DNA from: an uncultured Bacillaceae bacterium
Lineage (GTDB): Bacteria; Bacillota; Bacilli; Bacillales; Bacillaceae_L
Length of the DNA stretch: 64,000 bases
Assembly: GCA_947497585.1 (NCBI GenBank)
Contig: CANMHG010000002.1
Coordinates: 401,973-465,972, forward strand
Reading direction: 5' to 3'
Of the stretch, positions 27,137 through 35,927 are shown in pieces. How positions within the stretch are numbered: position 1 is the stretch's first letter; the number at the start of each line of letters is the position of its first letter. A program made the position numbers and the translations under genes. The notes below the pieces were generated by a model. It saw nothing but the letters and a program-made list of their open reading frames with translations, made no database searches and was not told the DNA's origin.

Positions 27137-28120
27137 ATGCGTTATGTATCCTTATTTTTGACGTTTCTTCTTATTATTCCACTAGTAGCCTGTAATAATG
27201 ACAAAACAGAAACAATCAGAGTTGCAGAAGTTACCCGATCTATTTTTTATGCTCCTCAATATGTTGCACTGTCTGAAGGTTTTTTTGAGGATGAGGGCTT
27301 AAATGTTGAACTTACAACTACATGGGGCGGTGATAAAACGATGACTGCCGTTTTATCAGATGGTGCAGACATTGCCTTAGTAGGTTCTGAGACATCTATT
27401 TATGTTCAAGCTCAAGGGTCCAGTGACCCAGTTATCAATTTCGCACAACTTACTCAAACAGATGGCACTTTCTTAGTTGCGCGTGAAAAGATAGAAGAAT
27501 TCAGTTGGGATCAATTAAAAGGTAGTACATTTTTAGGTCAACGTAAAGGTGGCATGCCACAAATGGTTGGTGAATTTGTACTTAAAAAGAATGGTATTGA
27601 TCCACAAAATGACTTAGAACTAATCCAAAACGTAGATTTCGCCAATATTGCATCAGCCTTTGCTTCCGGAACTGGTGATTTTGTTCAATTGTTTGAACCA
27701 CAAGCAAGTATCTTTGAACAAGAAGGAAAGGGCTTTATTGTTGCCTCATTTGGTAAAGAATCAGGTCATGTACCATATACAACATTTATGGCAAAACAAA
27801 GTTATCTTGACGGAAATAAAGAAGCAGTAGATAAGTTCACTCGTGCTATTTACAAAGCTCAACAATGGGTTCAGACACATAGTGCCAAAGAAGTAGCCGA
27901 ATCCATTCAGTCATATTTTGAGGACACACCACTTGAAACAATTGAAATGGTTGTTGATCGTTACAGAAGCCAAGGCTCATACGCCACTGACCCAATATTA
28001 GACGAAGAAGAATGGGATAATCTTCAAAACATTATGGATGAAGCCGGTGAGCTTCCAGCACGTATTGAATACAGCACATTAGTTAACACATCTATTGCCG
28101 AAAAGATCATTTCAGAATAG
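27137..28120 (+). CDS. ytlA: ABC transporter substrate-binding lipoprotein, YtlA-type
   Basis: Lipoprotein of 327 residues (lipobox VAC, Cys19) of the NMT1/SsuA-like family that binds small sulfonates, pyrimidine precursors or similar ligands. YAPQYVALSEGFFEDEGL is the family opening. AGGAGG lies 8 bases before the ATG. It is followed 12 bases later by the ATPase and then the permease. No metabolite riboswitch is visible upstream, so the ligand cannot be inferred from regulation. Confidence 0.87.
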   Translation: MRYVSLFLTFLLIIPLVACNNDKTETIRVAEVTRSIFYAPQYVALSEGFFEDEGLNVELTTTWGGDKTMTAVLSDGADIALVGSETSIYVQAQGSSDPVINFAQLTQTDGTFLVAREKIEEFSWDQLKGSTFLGQRKGGMPQMVGEFVLKKNGIDPQNDLELIQNVDFANIASAFASGTGDFVQLFEPQASIFEQEGKGFIVASFGKESGHVPYTTFMAKQSYLDGNKEAVDKFTRAIYKAQQWVQTHSAKEVAESIQSYFEDTPLETIEMVVDRYRSQGSYATDPILDEEEWDNLQNIMDEAGELPARIEYSTLVNTSIAEKIISE

Positions 28121-28132
28121 GAGTGATGACTC

Positions 28133-28903
28133 GTGACTTTTCTCAAAGTAGATAGAATTCATCATACCTACTTTACTAGAGATTCCGCAAAAACAGCACT
28201 TGAAGACATCTCTTTAACGATAGAGGAAGGGGAGTTTGTCTCCTTTCTCGGCCCTAGTGGCTGTGGGAAAACAACCTTATTATCGATTATTGCTGGCTTA
28301 CTAAAACCAACAGAAGGGCAAATTTTAATAGATGGAAATCCGCCTAATAAAGAAGGGCCTTCAATTGGGTATATGCTGCAGCAGGATTATCTTTTCCCTT
28401 GGAAAACAATTGAGGAAAATGTTTTTGTCGGACTCCGAACCATGAAGAAGTATTCTAGTGAAAATAAAGAAAAAACCCTTGATATATTAAAAGAAATGGG
28501 ATTACAAGGTGTTGAGAAGTCTTATCCAAAACAGCTTTCCGGTGGGATGAGACAAAGAGCCTCGTTAGTGAGGACCTTAGCAACAAATCCAAAGATTTTA
28601 CTACTCGATGAACCATTCTCAGCTTTAGATTATCAAACCAAACTAAAACTTGAAAATCTAATGGTAAAAACATTAAAGGAGTATAACAAAACTGCATTAC
28701 TTGTTACTCATGATATTGGTGAAGCAATTGCGATGAGTGATCGTATATTTCTACTCTCAGCAAACCCAGGTAGAATCGCAGAAACCTTTACCATTCCTGA
28801 AGAACTAAAAAAATTAACTCCATTTGAAGCGCGTCAACATTCTATGTACTCAACAATCTTTCAACAAATATGGAAGGAGTTAGATGATCTTGAAACAGAA
28901 TAG
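28133..28903 (+). CDS. ytlC: ABC transporter ATP-binding protein, YtlC-type
   Basis: ATPase of 256 residues powering the importer. Walker [10 protein letters not shown] (40-48), Q-loop ([10 protein letters not shown]), signature LSGGMRQR and Walker B ILLLDEPF are all intact. It starts at GTG 28133 with GGAG upstream. Its end overlaps the permease gene by 20 bases, which indicates translational coupling. Confidence 0.92.
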   Translation: MTFLKVDRIHHTYFTRDSAKTALEDISLTIEEGEFVSFLGPSGCGKTTLLSIIAGLLKPTEGQILIDGNPPNKEGPSIGYMLQQDYLFPWKTIEENVFVGLRTMKKYSSENKEKTLDILKEMGLQGVEKSYPKQLSGGMRQRASLVRTLATNPKILLLDEPFSALDYQTKLKLENLMVKTLKEYNKTALLVTHDIGEAIAMSDRIFLLSANPGRIAETFTIPEELKKLTPFEARQHSMYSTIFQQIWKELDDLETE

Positions 28904-29702
28904 TAGCATTCGTCTCCTTCATGAACAATATTTAAAAGAAATTAAAAAAGAAAAAAGGATTGTTCTATTTTACCAACTCCTTATATTTCTGGTCTTTTTT
29001 TCAGGTTGGGAAATCGCCAGTCGAAAAACATGGATTGACCCTTTAATTTTCAGTTCTCCCTCTAAAATATGGGGGCTCTTTATAACAAAGCTATCTGATG
29101 GATCTCTACTCTCTAATTTAAGTGTTACCCTATTTGAAACAGTTTTAGGATTCATTATTGGAACTTTATTAGGAACAATTTTGGCAGCAATTCTATGGTG
29201 GTCAGAACGCATTTCAAAAATTCTAGACCCTTATCTCGTCATATTGAATGCAATGCCTAAGGTAGCTCTTGGACCTATCTTAATAGTAGCACTTGGTCCA
29301 GGATTTGTTTCTATTATTGCAATGGGAGCAATTATCTCTGTAATTATCACCACAATCGTTGTTTACACCTCATTTAGGGAAGTAGACCCTAACTATATAA
29401 AGGTACTAAAAACATTTGGTGCTAGCCGCGGTCAATGTTTTAAGGAAGCCATTCTTCCAGCTTCTTTTCCTACCATCATCTCCACCCTAAAAGTAAATGT
29501 CGGATTATCTTGGGTTGGGGTAATTGTTGGCGAATTTCTTGTTTCAGCAAAAGGGTTAGGCTATATGATTATATACGGATTCCAAGTGTTCAACTTCACT
29601 CTGGTTCTCCTAAGTCTTTTAGTCATTGCAGTTTTTGCTACATTAATGTATCAGGGTGTAGAGTTGCTTGAAAGAAAGCTTATAAAGGACTCTAAACAAT
29701 AG
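28884..29702 (+). CDS. ytlD: ABC transporter permease, YtlD-type
   Basis: Membrane component of 272 residues with about six helices and the SsuC/BPD-type loop [20 protein letters not shown] that contacts the ATPase. GGAAGGAG inside ytlC provides the ribosome site for ATG 28884. With the lipoprotein and ATPase it forms a complete importer of the nitrate/sulfonate/taurine/pyrimidine class. The operon ends at a strong terminator. Confidence 0.9.
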   Translation: MILKQNSSIRLLHEQYLKEIKKEKRIVLFYQLLIFLVFFSGWEIASRKTWIDPLIFSSPSKIWGLFITKLSDGSLLSNLSVTLFETVLGFIIGTLLGTILAAILWWSERISKILDPYLVILNAMPKVALGPILIVALGPGFVSIIAMGAIISVIITTIVVYTSFREVDPNYIKVLKTFGASRGQCFKEAILPASFPTIISTLKVNVGLSWVGVIVGEFLVSAKGLGYMIIYGFQVFNFTLVLLSLLVIAVFATLMYQGVELLERKLIKDSKQ

Positions 29703-29736
29703 AAAGCTCTCTAAGATAATTAGAGAGCTTTCTTTA
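29701..29736. terminator. Bidirectional terminator between ytlD and ytkD
   Basis: AGAAAGCTCTCTAA ... TTAGAGAGCTTTCT is a long perfect stem between convergent genes. Confidence 0.88.
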
Positions 29737-30190
29737 AGATATAATCAATGCTATGCAAAAGAACATCATCTTTCATGATAAAACTATACATGGAATTTGT
29801 GGAAAGGTTCTTCGGCAGGTAATTTAGTAATACTGGGCCTTTCGTTTCTAAGTAATCATCCTTCTCTACAAGCTCACTAACTTTTGCAAAATATATATTT
29901 TTTATTATCGTTTTACCTTTTCCGATAACTTTATATTGCCCAATATAGTTTAAATCTGAAACGATTCCACCCGTTTCCTCCATGACTTCACGAACTGCCG
30001 CTTGCTCTGGTGTTTCACCGTTCTCAATCTTTCCTCCTGGGAATTCAAGTCCTCGCTCACTGTGGTCTGTTAACAGCCACTGACCATTGTGCCTACAAAT
30101 CACCCAAACATGCCTAGGATTTATTGAGAAAGGGTTGCAAGTGAAGGATAAATTAACTTCATTTAAGTACATATCCTGAAAAACAATCAT
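29720..30190 (-). CDS. ytkD: Nudix hydrolase YtkD (8-oxo-dGTPase type)
   Basis: Removes oxidised nucleotides such as 8-oxo-dGTP. The 156-residue protein carries the full Nudix box at residues 52-74 (GGKIENGE ... REVMEETGG). Its last codons overlap the shared terminator stem. AAAAGGTAAT precedes the ATG. Position between the ytl transporter and dps/luxS region matches the Bacillus order. Confidence 0.88.
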   Translation of the reverse strand: MIVFQDMYLNEVNLSFTCNPFSINPRHVWVICRHNGQWLLTDHSERGLEFPGGKIENGETPEQAAVREVMEETGGIVSDLNYIGQYKVIGKGKTIIKNIYFAKVSELVEKDDYLETKGPVLLNYLPKNLSTNSMYSFIMKDDVLLHSIDYILKKAL

Positions 30191-30265
30191 ATTACCTTTT
30201 CTCCATTACTTGGTATTTCTTATATGGTACCATATAAAAATCAAATGGTACACGAACAACTCTTT

Positions 30266-30601
30266 TTAATGTTCCTTGTTACTAATTTCACTTATTAAAT
30301 TCTGTGACTTAATAAGCTCCTTCGCATCTTGATCACCTAGTTCATACATCATTTTATATATTTTTTGCATCGTTGCATCAATAGCATCATTTGTAGGATC
30401 ATAGTGGTATTCAATGTATGGAACATGCGCTCGTAAGAAGCCTTGCCAATCTGAAGAATAGTTTTGTTCAAAATACTCTCTTAACTGGATAATTTCTTCA
30501 TCTGTCGCTTCAATTTTAAAATCCCAAGGAGAAGCAGTACTAATCTGTGAAATCTCTCCATTGGCGATTGAAACATAATACGTTTTTTTAGTTTGATCCA
30601 T
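30266..30601 (-). CDS. Conserved hypothetical protein (111 aa)
   Basis: Soluble acidic protein beginning MDQTKKTYYVSIANGEIS, with a beta-hairpin-like start followed by helices (ATDEEIIQLREYFEQNY). No catalytic motif or membrane segment is visible. AGGGGTGAG lies before ATG 30601. I do not recognise a named family; its location beside ytkD is all the context there is. Confidence 0.68.
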   Translation of the reverse strand: MDQTKKTYYVSIANGEISQISTASPWDFKIEATDEEIIQLREYFEQNYSSDWQGFLRAHVPYIEYHYDPTNDAIDATMQKIYKMMYELGDQDAKELIKSQNLISEISNKEH

Positions 30602-30835
30602 GAACTCTCACCCCTAAGTTTGCATTCTTTTCATTAGCTTTTCAAAATTGAGCCAAATTATGTATGTCACAAGTTTCAATTAAATTATCTAGGGTTATTA
30701 CCATATTAGTGGAGAGTTTCTGAAAAGTCATTTATACTAGAAAAAAGAAAATTACTTATTGGATAAAAGCATTTTTTCATTTCTATACGATATACTAGTT
30801 GGTAACATAGAGTTTTCTAAGAGGAGGCTAATCGG

Positions 30836-31096
30836 ATGAAATTTATTGATGAATTATACGAGATGTATCGTCACAAGCTATCGGGCGATGAAGAGGATGC
30901 AGACATTTTAGCTTTCTCAGTACTAGAACAATTAAATAGAGATGATATGATTACACTAATTGAGGAACTAAGTGATCAGGAGCTTTATAACTTAGTTGGT
31001 TTTTATATGATTGAAAAGTTAAAAGCAAAAATGGCTCGTGAGGAATTTGGGGATACTAAAGCGGTACCAAACGATGGTGTTAGAAATTTACATTAA
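30836..31096 (+). CDS. Small acidic protein (86 aa), DUF6154-like
   Basis: Begins MKFIDELYEMYRHKLSGDEEDAD and is a helical, strongly acidic cytosolic protein with YNLVGFYMIEKLKAKMA in the middle. AGAGGAGG precedes the ATG and a strong terminator follows. It resembles a small Bacillaceae family I recall as DUF6154; that name is tentative and the function is unknown. Confidence 0.7.
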   Translation: MKFIDELYEMYRHKLSGDEEDADILAFSVLEQLNRDDMITLIEELSDQELYNLVGFYMIEKLKAKMAREEFGDTKAVPNDGVRNLH

Positions 31097-31100
31097 ACTT

Positions 31101-31139
31101 AAAAACCCAGAAAGAGAAGTCCTCTTTCTGGGTTTTTTC
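31101..31139. terminator. Terminator after the 86-aa gene
   Basis: AAAACCCAGAAAGAG ... CTCTTTCTGGGTTTT is a perfect long stem followed by T residues, between convergent genes. Confidence 0.88.
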
Positions 31140-32153
31140 TTATTTCTGTAATATTGCTAGTGCTTGATCTATTTGTTCCGTGCTAACATCATAGTGTGTT
31201 GTCATCCTAATAATAGTAGGTCCAAAAGAAACAGCTAGTATACCTTGCTCCTTTAATAAGCGGATATACTCCTCAGCCGTTAAACCTTTTTTAGCAACAT
31301 CAATTAATACAATATTCGTATCAACTTCATTGATAACCTCTAATCCTTTGATTGAACCTATCCCAGCTGCAAGCCTCTTAGCATTATCATGGTCAATTGA
31401 TAGTCGGTCTACCATTTGTGTTAACGCAACCATTGCAGGTGCCGCAATTAGCCCAACCTGACGAAGGCCCCCACCAAGTCTCTTTCTCCATTTTCTAGCT
31501 TTTCTTATAAATTGTTCATCACCAGCAATAATTGACCCTACCGGTGCCCCTAGTCCCTTTGATAAACAAACTTGAACAGTGGTTGTAAACTGTGTAAAAT
31601 CAGTCAACGGTTTATTTAAAGCTACTGCTGCATTAAATAACCGTGCACCATCTAAATGAACAGGGACATTATATTTAGAAGCAACGTTATAGATAGATTC
31701 CATGTTATCAATAGGAACAATCGCTCCACCCGCTCGGTTATGCGTATTTTCAAGACAAATTAGGCTTGTTTCTGGGACGTGAATATCTTCCCCCCTAATA
31801 GCTGATTCAACTAATGTAGAATCCATGGCCCCTCTATGACCCTTAATCGTTCTAGTTTGTACACCCGCAAATGCAGAGACAGCTCCACCTTCATAATAAA
31901 AAATATGCGAATCTTCTTCTAATAAAATTTCATTTCCTGGTACACAATGTGTAAGTACGGCAATCTGATTACCTTGCGTTCCACTCGTTACAAATAGTGC
32001 ATCTTCTTTACCTAACATTTTAGCCGCTAATTCTTCAAGCCCTCTTACTGTAGGATCTTCATTATATACATCATCTCCAACCTCAGCTTGATAAGCAGCC
32101 TTCCTCATTTCTTCGGTAGGTTTGGTTACCGTATCACTTCTTAAATCTATCAT
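31140..32153 (-). CDS. ltaE: Low-specificity L-threonine aldolase
   Basis: PLP enzyme of 337 residues that splits threonine or allo-threonine to glycine and acetaldehyde. It begins with the family signature MIDLRSDTVTKPT; VHLDGAR (165-171) is the PLP-nitrogen site and CLSKGLGAP holds the PLP lysine, Lys199. Length and motifs are complete. It is a single gene. Confidence 0.9.
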   Translation of the reverse strand: MIDLRSDTVTKPTEEMRKAAYQAEVGDDVYNEDPTVRGLEELAAKMLGKEDALFVTSGTQGNQIAVLTHCVPGNEILLEEDSHIFYYEGGAVSAFAGVQTRTIKGHRGAMDSTLVESAIRGEDIHVPETSLICLENTHNRAGGAIVPIDNMESIYNVASKYNVPVHLDGARLFNAAVALNKPLTDFTQFTTTVQVCLSKGLGAPVGSIIAGDEQFIRKARKWRKRLGGGLRQVGLIAAPAMVALTQMVDRLSIDHDNAKRLAAGIGSIKGLEVINEVDTNIVLIDVAKKGLTAEEYIRLLKEQGILAVSFGPTIIRMTTHYDVSTEQIDQALAILQK

Positions 32154-32196
32154 CTATTAACACCTCAAATTTTCGTATCCTAACATACCCGATAAA

Positions 32197-32391
32197 TTAT
32201 CCTTTCAAATCAACTCTGTTACCTAATGTAGGATGTGGGGCTTGATTTGTTGGGGCTTGTGCATTCATAAAATCATTCAGCATAACTGTTGCATGCGCTG
32301 TTTGAGTTGCCATCTGGCTTTTTAAAAGGTTTGAACTAAGTGTGCGCTGTAGTTCAGCTACGTTGCTTGCCATCATGCTACTAATTTCCAT
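32197..32391 (-). CDS. yjfB: YjfB family protein (putative motility protein)
   Basis: Small protein of 64 residues starting MEISSMMASNVAELQ, with the family core of Ser/Ala/Gln-rich amphipathic helix and HPTLGNRVDLKG end. In B. subtilis the family is linked to the motility regulon by annotation only. GGGGAGGATCC lies before the ATG. No SigD promoter is visible; instead a perfect 18-bp palindrome lies 38-55 bases upstream. Confidence 0.8.
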   Translation of the reverse strand: MEISSMMASNVAELQRTLSSNLLKSQMATQTAHATVMLNDFMNAQAPTNQAPHPTLGNRVDLKG

Positions 32392-32428
32392 TGGATCCTC
32401 CCCTTCCTAATAATAAACTAATACAACA

Positions 32429-32446
32429 TTACTATAATTATAGTAA
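32429..32446. promoter_or_regulatory. 18-bp perfect palindrome upstream of yjfB
   Basis: TTACTATAATTATAGTAA contains a -10-like TATAAT and is fully self-complementary. It could be an operator overlapping the promoter; the even symmetry does not fit the 7-1-7 Fur/PerR pattern. Confidence 0.45.
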
Positions 32447-32490
32447 AAATACAGAAATCTTTCTATGAAAGTGTATGGAAAACAAATAAA

Positions 32491-32521
32491 AATCTCCCTC
32501 TTTTAGTAGAGGGAGATTACA
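32491..32521 (-). terminator. Terminator of dps
   Basis: AATCTCCCTCT ... AGAGGGAGATT stem with a T-rich tail on the minus strand, directly beyond the dps stop codon. Confidence 0.82.
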
Positions 32522-32523
32522 CT

Positions 32524-32964
32524 TTATTTTCCTAAGAAGGATTTTAACATCCAAATATGTTTTTCTAAGCTCTGATGAATGGCAAGTAGCATATCTCCTG
32601 TCGTTTCATCATCTACTTCATCAGCTACACTCATACCTTCCTTTAGTTCAGAAGTCATGATGTCAAAATCATCAGTAATGACTTGAACCATCTGATCAGC
32701 TGATTCATTACCCATTGCTTCCTTTACAGTAGACACCTCTAATATTTCTCTCATTGTAGCGACAGGTTGTCCCTCCAATGCTAATAGTCTTTCTGCTAAT
32801 TCGTCGATGTGTACGGCAGCTTCTGTATAGAGCTCCTCAAATTTATCGTGTAATGTGAAAAATGCTGGTCCCTTAACAAACCAGTGATAATTATGTAACT
32901 TAATGTAAAGTACACTCCAGTTAGCAATCTGTTTATTAACGATTTCAGTTAATTGTTTTGACAT
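32524..32964 (-). CDS. dps: Dps-family DNA-protecting ferritin-like protein
   Basis: Stores iron with peroxide and shields DNA under stress. I place the start at ATG 32964 ([11 protein letters not shown], 146 residues) because AAGGAGG lies 8 bases before it. The longer frame to 33093 adds 43 residues without a ribosome site and crosses the promoter. Dps ferroxidase residues are visible in [21 protein letters not shown] and [15 protein letters not shown] SigB-type promoter at 32989-33013 supports a general stress role, as for B. subtilis ytkB/dps. Confidence 0.93.
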   Translation of the reverse strand: MSKQLTEIVNKQIANWSVLYIKLHNYHWFVKGPAFFTLHDKFEELYTEAAVHIDELAERLLALEGQPVATMREILEVSTVKEAMGNESADQMVQVITDDFDIMTSELKEGMSVADEVDDETTGDMLLAIHQSLEKHIWMLKSFLGK

Positions 32965-32988
32965 ATTTATCGCCTCCTTATTTATAAG

Positions 32989-33013
32989 ATACCCCTTTAA
33001 AAGGTATTGAAAC
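32989..33013 (-). promoter_or_regulatory. SigB promoter of dps
   Basis: On the minus strand GTTTCA (33008-33013) and GGGTAT (32989-32994) are separated by 13 bases, matching the SigB consensus GTTTAA-N12-15-GGGTAT. The transcript would start just before the dps ribosome site. Confidence 0.78.
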
Positions 33014-33118
33014 ATAAAGATTTGTGTCAAATATGAAAAAGAAAAGTGACAATTCTCTAAAAATTTTACGAATCTCGTGATAAAATAAGACAAACTAAAA
33101 AATCATGGAGGAAGCGCT

Positions 33119-33277
33119 TTGTATACAGTTTTAGTCATATCAATTATTATAGTCTTCATTGTTCTTATCTTAGCTCTAATAACCACCTCAAAGGCATATG
33201 GCTTCAAACATACAATTGATGAGCTTGACCAACAACCCGTTACACAAAAAGAAATAGATACTCAAAAGGAGGAATAG
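33119..33277 (+). CDS. ytzI: YtzI-like small membrane protein (52 aa)
   Basis: TTG 33119 starts a 52-residue protein, M/L-YTVLVISIIIVFIVLI..., with one membrane segment (about 3-22) and a hydrophilic tail with YGFKHTIDELDQQP. ATGGAGGA lies before the start. The Bacillus ytzI small gene, as I recall, lies in the same neighbourhood. Its stop is 2 bases before the amidase TTG, and its last codons contain the amidase ribosome site, so the two are coupled. Confidence 0.72.
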   Translation: MYTVLVISIIIVFIVLILALITTSKAYGFKHTIDELDQQPVTQKEIDTQKEE

Positions 33278-33279
33278 TT

Positions 33280-34743
33280 TTGCAAGATCCAAAATTAAAT
33301 GAACTTTATGAGTCATGGCTTAATGAAGCTACAATTGATGATATTCAAAGTAAAATGGAATCTGGTGAATTAACGTCACAAGAGTTAGTTGTTCTTTATT
33401 TAAAGAAAATAGCCGATTTCGACCCCAAGATTAACTCCATTTTAGAAGTGAATCCTGAGGCAATACATATCGCTGCAGCACTCGACGCTGAACGCAAGAT
33501 TAAAGGTGCACGTGGTCCATTACATGGAATTCCTGTCCTCATCAAAGATAATATTGATACCTCTGATAAAATGCATACATCAGCAGGCTCACTTGCATTA
33601 CAACATTCAATCGCGCTAAAGGATTCTTTTGTGGCAGCCCAACTTCGAAAAGCAGGTGCTGTTATTCTAGGAAAAACAAATATGACGGAATGGGCTAATT
33701 TTATGACTATTGGAATGCCTAGTGGATATAGCTCTAGAGGTGGACAGGTTTTAAATCCATACGGTCCTGGAAAATACGACGTAGGTGGATCTAGTTCAGG
33801 TTCCGGTGCTGCAATAGCTGCAAATCTTGCTACTGTGGCAGTAGGTACAGAAACTTCTGGCTCAATCCTAAGCCCAGCTAGTCAAAATTCATTAGTTGGT
33901 ATCAAACCTACACTTGGTTTGGTAAGTCGGAATGGTATTATTCCGATTGCCCATAGCCAAGATACAGCAGGACCAATGGCGAGAACTGTGAAAGATGCAG
34001 CTTACCTTTTAAATGTCTTAGTAGGTAAAGATGAGAATGATCCAATTACTGAAACAAATCCTGATAAAGGTGCTATTAACTATGCATCAGGTTTAGAAAG
34101 CAATGATAGTACCACTTTTAGGATAGGAATTGCTAGAAGTGTCTATTTCGATTATTTAAGTGAAGAAAAACGGGAGATTTTAAATAAGGCAATTGAAAAG
34201 TTAGAAGAGATCGGTATGAATGTGATAGATGAAGTGTCCATTCCATCCACACAAGCAAAATGGTCCTATGATGTGTTAACCTATGAATTCAAATCCGGTT
34301 TAAACTCCTATCTAAGTGGGCTACATCCTTCTATAAAAATACGGTCATTAGAAGATGTTATTCTCTTTAATAGAGAGCACAAAGATGATACATTAAAATA
34401 TGGACAGAAGCTATTAGTGGATAGCCAAGACACAAGTGGCACTTTAAAAGAAAGCGAGTATATTGATGCACTAGAGTTTGACCGTTATCATTCTACAAAA
34501 CAGGGCATTGAATTTACTCTTGCCGAGCATTCCTTGGATGCAATTGTATTCCCTAATAATTTTGGTGCTGCAATTCCAGCTAAAGCAGGCTATCCATCAA
34601 TAACTGTTCCTGCAGGATATACAATAGAAGGAGAACCGGTTGGTATCACCTTTACTGGAACAGCTTTTAGTGAATCAACTTTATTAAAAATTGCATATGC
34701 ATTTGAACAGGTTACTAAGCACCGACAATCTCCTAAGTTATAA
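33280..34743 (+). CDS. Amidase signature family hydrolase
   Basis: Amide-bond hydrolase of 487 residues. The amidase triad is visible: Lys89 (LIKDNID), the Ser171-173 stretch in GGSSSGSG (169-176) and nucleophile Ser195 in GTETSGSI. No signal peptide is seen, so it acts in the cytoplasm. Its start is TTG 33280 with AAAGGAGGAA in the end of ytzI. It is not GatA, since no gatCB genes flank it and the N-terminus differs. The substrate is unknown. Confidence 0.87.
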   Translation: MQDPKLNELYESWLNEATIDDIQSKMESGELTSQELVVLYLKKIADFDPKINSILEVNPEAIHIAAALDAERKIKGARGPLHGIPVLIKDNIDTSDKMHTSAGSLALQHSIALKDSFVAAQLRKAGAVILGKTNMTEWANFMTIGMPSGYSSRGGQVLNPYGPGKYDVGGSSSGSGAAIAANLATVAVGTETSGSILSPASQNSLVGIKPTLGLVSRNGIIPIAHSQDTAGPMARTVKDAAYLLNVLVGKDENDPITETNPDKGAINYASGLESNDSTTFRIGIARSVYFDYLSEEKREILNKAIEKLEEIGMNVIDEVSIPSTQAKWSYDVLTYEFKSGLNSYLSGLHPSIKIRSLEDVILFNREHKDDTLKYGQKLLVDSQDTSGTLKESEYIDALEFDRYHSTKQGIEFTLAEHSLDAIVFPNNFGAAIPAKAGYPSITVPAGYTIEGEPVGITFTGTAFSESTLLKIAYAFEQVTKHRQSPKL

Positions 34744-34747
34744 ATAC

Positions 34748-34782
34748 ACACACAGTAGACTATTCTACTGTGTGTTTTTCTT
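34748..34782 (+). terminator. Terminator of the ytzI-amidase operon
   Basis: ACACACAGTAGA ... TCTACTGTGTGT stem followed by TTTTTC. Confidence 0.87.
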
Positions 34783-34970
34783 TTGTAAAATCTCAGTATA
34801 TCTCCTGTGATGAAGCTCACATCTTTATTTGTTAAAAGTATATATAATAAGGTTAATTAATTTACAAAAAATTAACAAAACTTACTGTCTTCAAAATATT
34901 TACAAATTAAAAAGTTAGGTGTATGCTTAGTATCGTAAGATTAAGTAAAAACTAGAAAGAAGGATTTTCA

Positions 34971-35111
34971 ATGAGGAAACGTAGCACAGCTCAATTTTCA
35001 ATCAAGAAACTAATCGATAAAAACAAACAAGACATTATGAAAGATACTCGTCATATCGATAAAATAATTGAAAAAATTGAAGACCGCCATATTAAAACGG
35101 AAAACCGTTAA
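34971..35111 (+). CDS. FbpB-like small basic protein (46 aa)
   Basis: The 46-residue protein MRKRSTAQFSIKKLIDKN... is very basic at its start and helical thereafter, like the FbpB family of small basic proteins. In B. subtilis FbpB is a Fur-controlled partner of the FsrA iron-sparing RNA. AGAAAGAAGGA lies before the ATG and a terminator follows 5 bases after the stop. I do not find a clear Fur box upstream, so iron control here is not shown. Confidence 0.7.
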   Translation: MRKRSTAQFSIKKLIDKNKQDIMKDTRHIDKIIEKIEDRHIKTENR

Positions 35112-35116
35112 ATATA

Positions 35117-35152
35117 AGAAGATCCTCCTACATTTTGTAGGAGGATTTTTTG
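35117..35152 (+). terminator. Terminator of the FbpB-like gene
   Basis: GATCCTCCTACA ... TGTAGGAGGAT stem followed by six T residues. Confidence 0.87.
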
Positions 35153-35159
35153 TGTGGTA

Positions 35160-35560
35160 TTAGAAGTCCAAATCCATGGATTTTTCGGACTTGTTTTCTG
35201 GCTTTGGCTGAGACTTGTCCGAATCCATGGGTTTTTCGGACTCGTTTTCTGGCTTTGGCTGAAACTAGTCCGAATCCGGGAGTTTTTCGGACTCGTTTTC
35301 TGGCTTTGGCTGAAACTAGTCCGAATCCATGGATTTTTCGGACTTGTTTTTTGGCTTTGGTTGAAACTAGTCCGAATCCATGGGTTTTTCGGACTCGTTT
35401 TCTGGCTTTGGCTGAAACTAGTCCGAATCCATGGGTTTTTCGGACTCGTTTTCTGGCTTTGGTTGAAACTAGTCCGAATCCGGGGGTTTTTCGGACTTGT
35501 TTTCTTGCTTAAAACAGAAGCGAGTCCGAATCCATCGCGAATTCGGACTCTGTTTTCTAT
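35160..35560. repeat. 51-bp tandem repeat array with the same 25-bp palindromic module (8 palindromes)
   Basis: Each unit has the palindrome GTCCGAA-N11-TTCGGAC (25 bp) and a 26-bp spacer close to TCGTTTTCTGGCTTTGGC plus GAAACTA. Eight palindromes are countable. The last one, with GAGTCCGAA ... TTCGGACTC, has a different spacer (GCTTAAAACAGAAGC type). The period of 51 bases is a multiple of three, so long open frames of 120-164 codons run through on both strands; they are products of the repeat. The 25-bp module is shared with the 52-bp array at 16611-17135. Confidence 0.93.
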
Positions 35561-35575
35561 TCTGGGCAAGGACTT

Positions 35576-35927
35576 TAACAGCTTAAGAGACCCAACCATG
35601 CATCAGCTCAGGATGTTACTATTAATGCTGAGTGTGTTTGTTCCGTAAACCTTCTTTACTAAAACAAACGACCTAACTGAATTGATTCATACTTCTGTCA
35701 ACCATGCGCTTAGATTCCAACCATTTTTGTTATTAAGTTAATGGCCTTTGGGTGTTAAAATTCCTTCTTGTGAACGTAGGGATCTTCAATCATAAACATT
35801 TCTTTCGATTAAGTCCTTAGTAAACAAGAACTTCTTTTCCCACCGATTGAATCCTTTAACGAAATCTAACCTTACTTGTTCGTTTAATTTGGAACGAACA
35901 CCGATGGTTGAGCCTCTTAAACTGTTA
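35576..35927. repeat. 352-bp segment bounded by 24-bp inverted repeats
   Basis: The left end TAACAGCTTAAGAGACC (continuing CAACCAT, 35576-35599) matches the complement of 35904-35927 at 21 of 24 positions. Between them lie about 300 bases with no complete gene. A minus-strand frame of about 50 codons (NSLRGSTIGVRSKLNEQVRL ... ERNVYD) begins at the right end without a start codon and stops at an in-frame TGA. This could be a small nonautonomous mobile element, a decayed insertion sequence or a structured RNA. No clear target duplication is seen. Confidence 0.5.

Noticed and set aside
34800..34970. Fur box before the FbpB-like gene
   Set aside because: The gap is A/T-rich, but no stretch fits TGATAAT-N-ATTATCA well enough.
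35160..35560. CRISPR array or a repeat-protein gene at the 51-bp array
   Set aside because: Spacers are the same in all units, and the long open frames exist on both strands because the period is a multiple of three; none has a good ribosome site.
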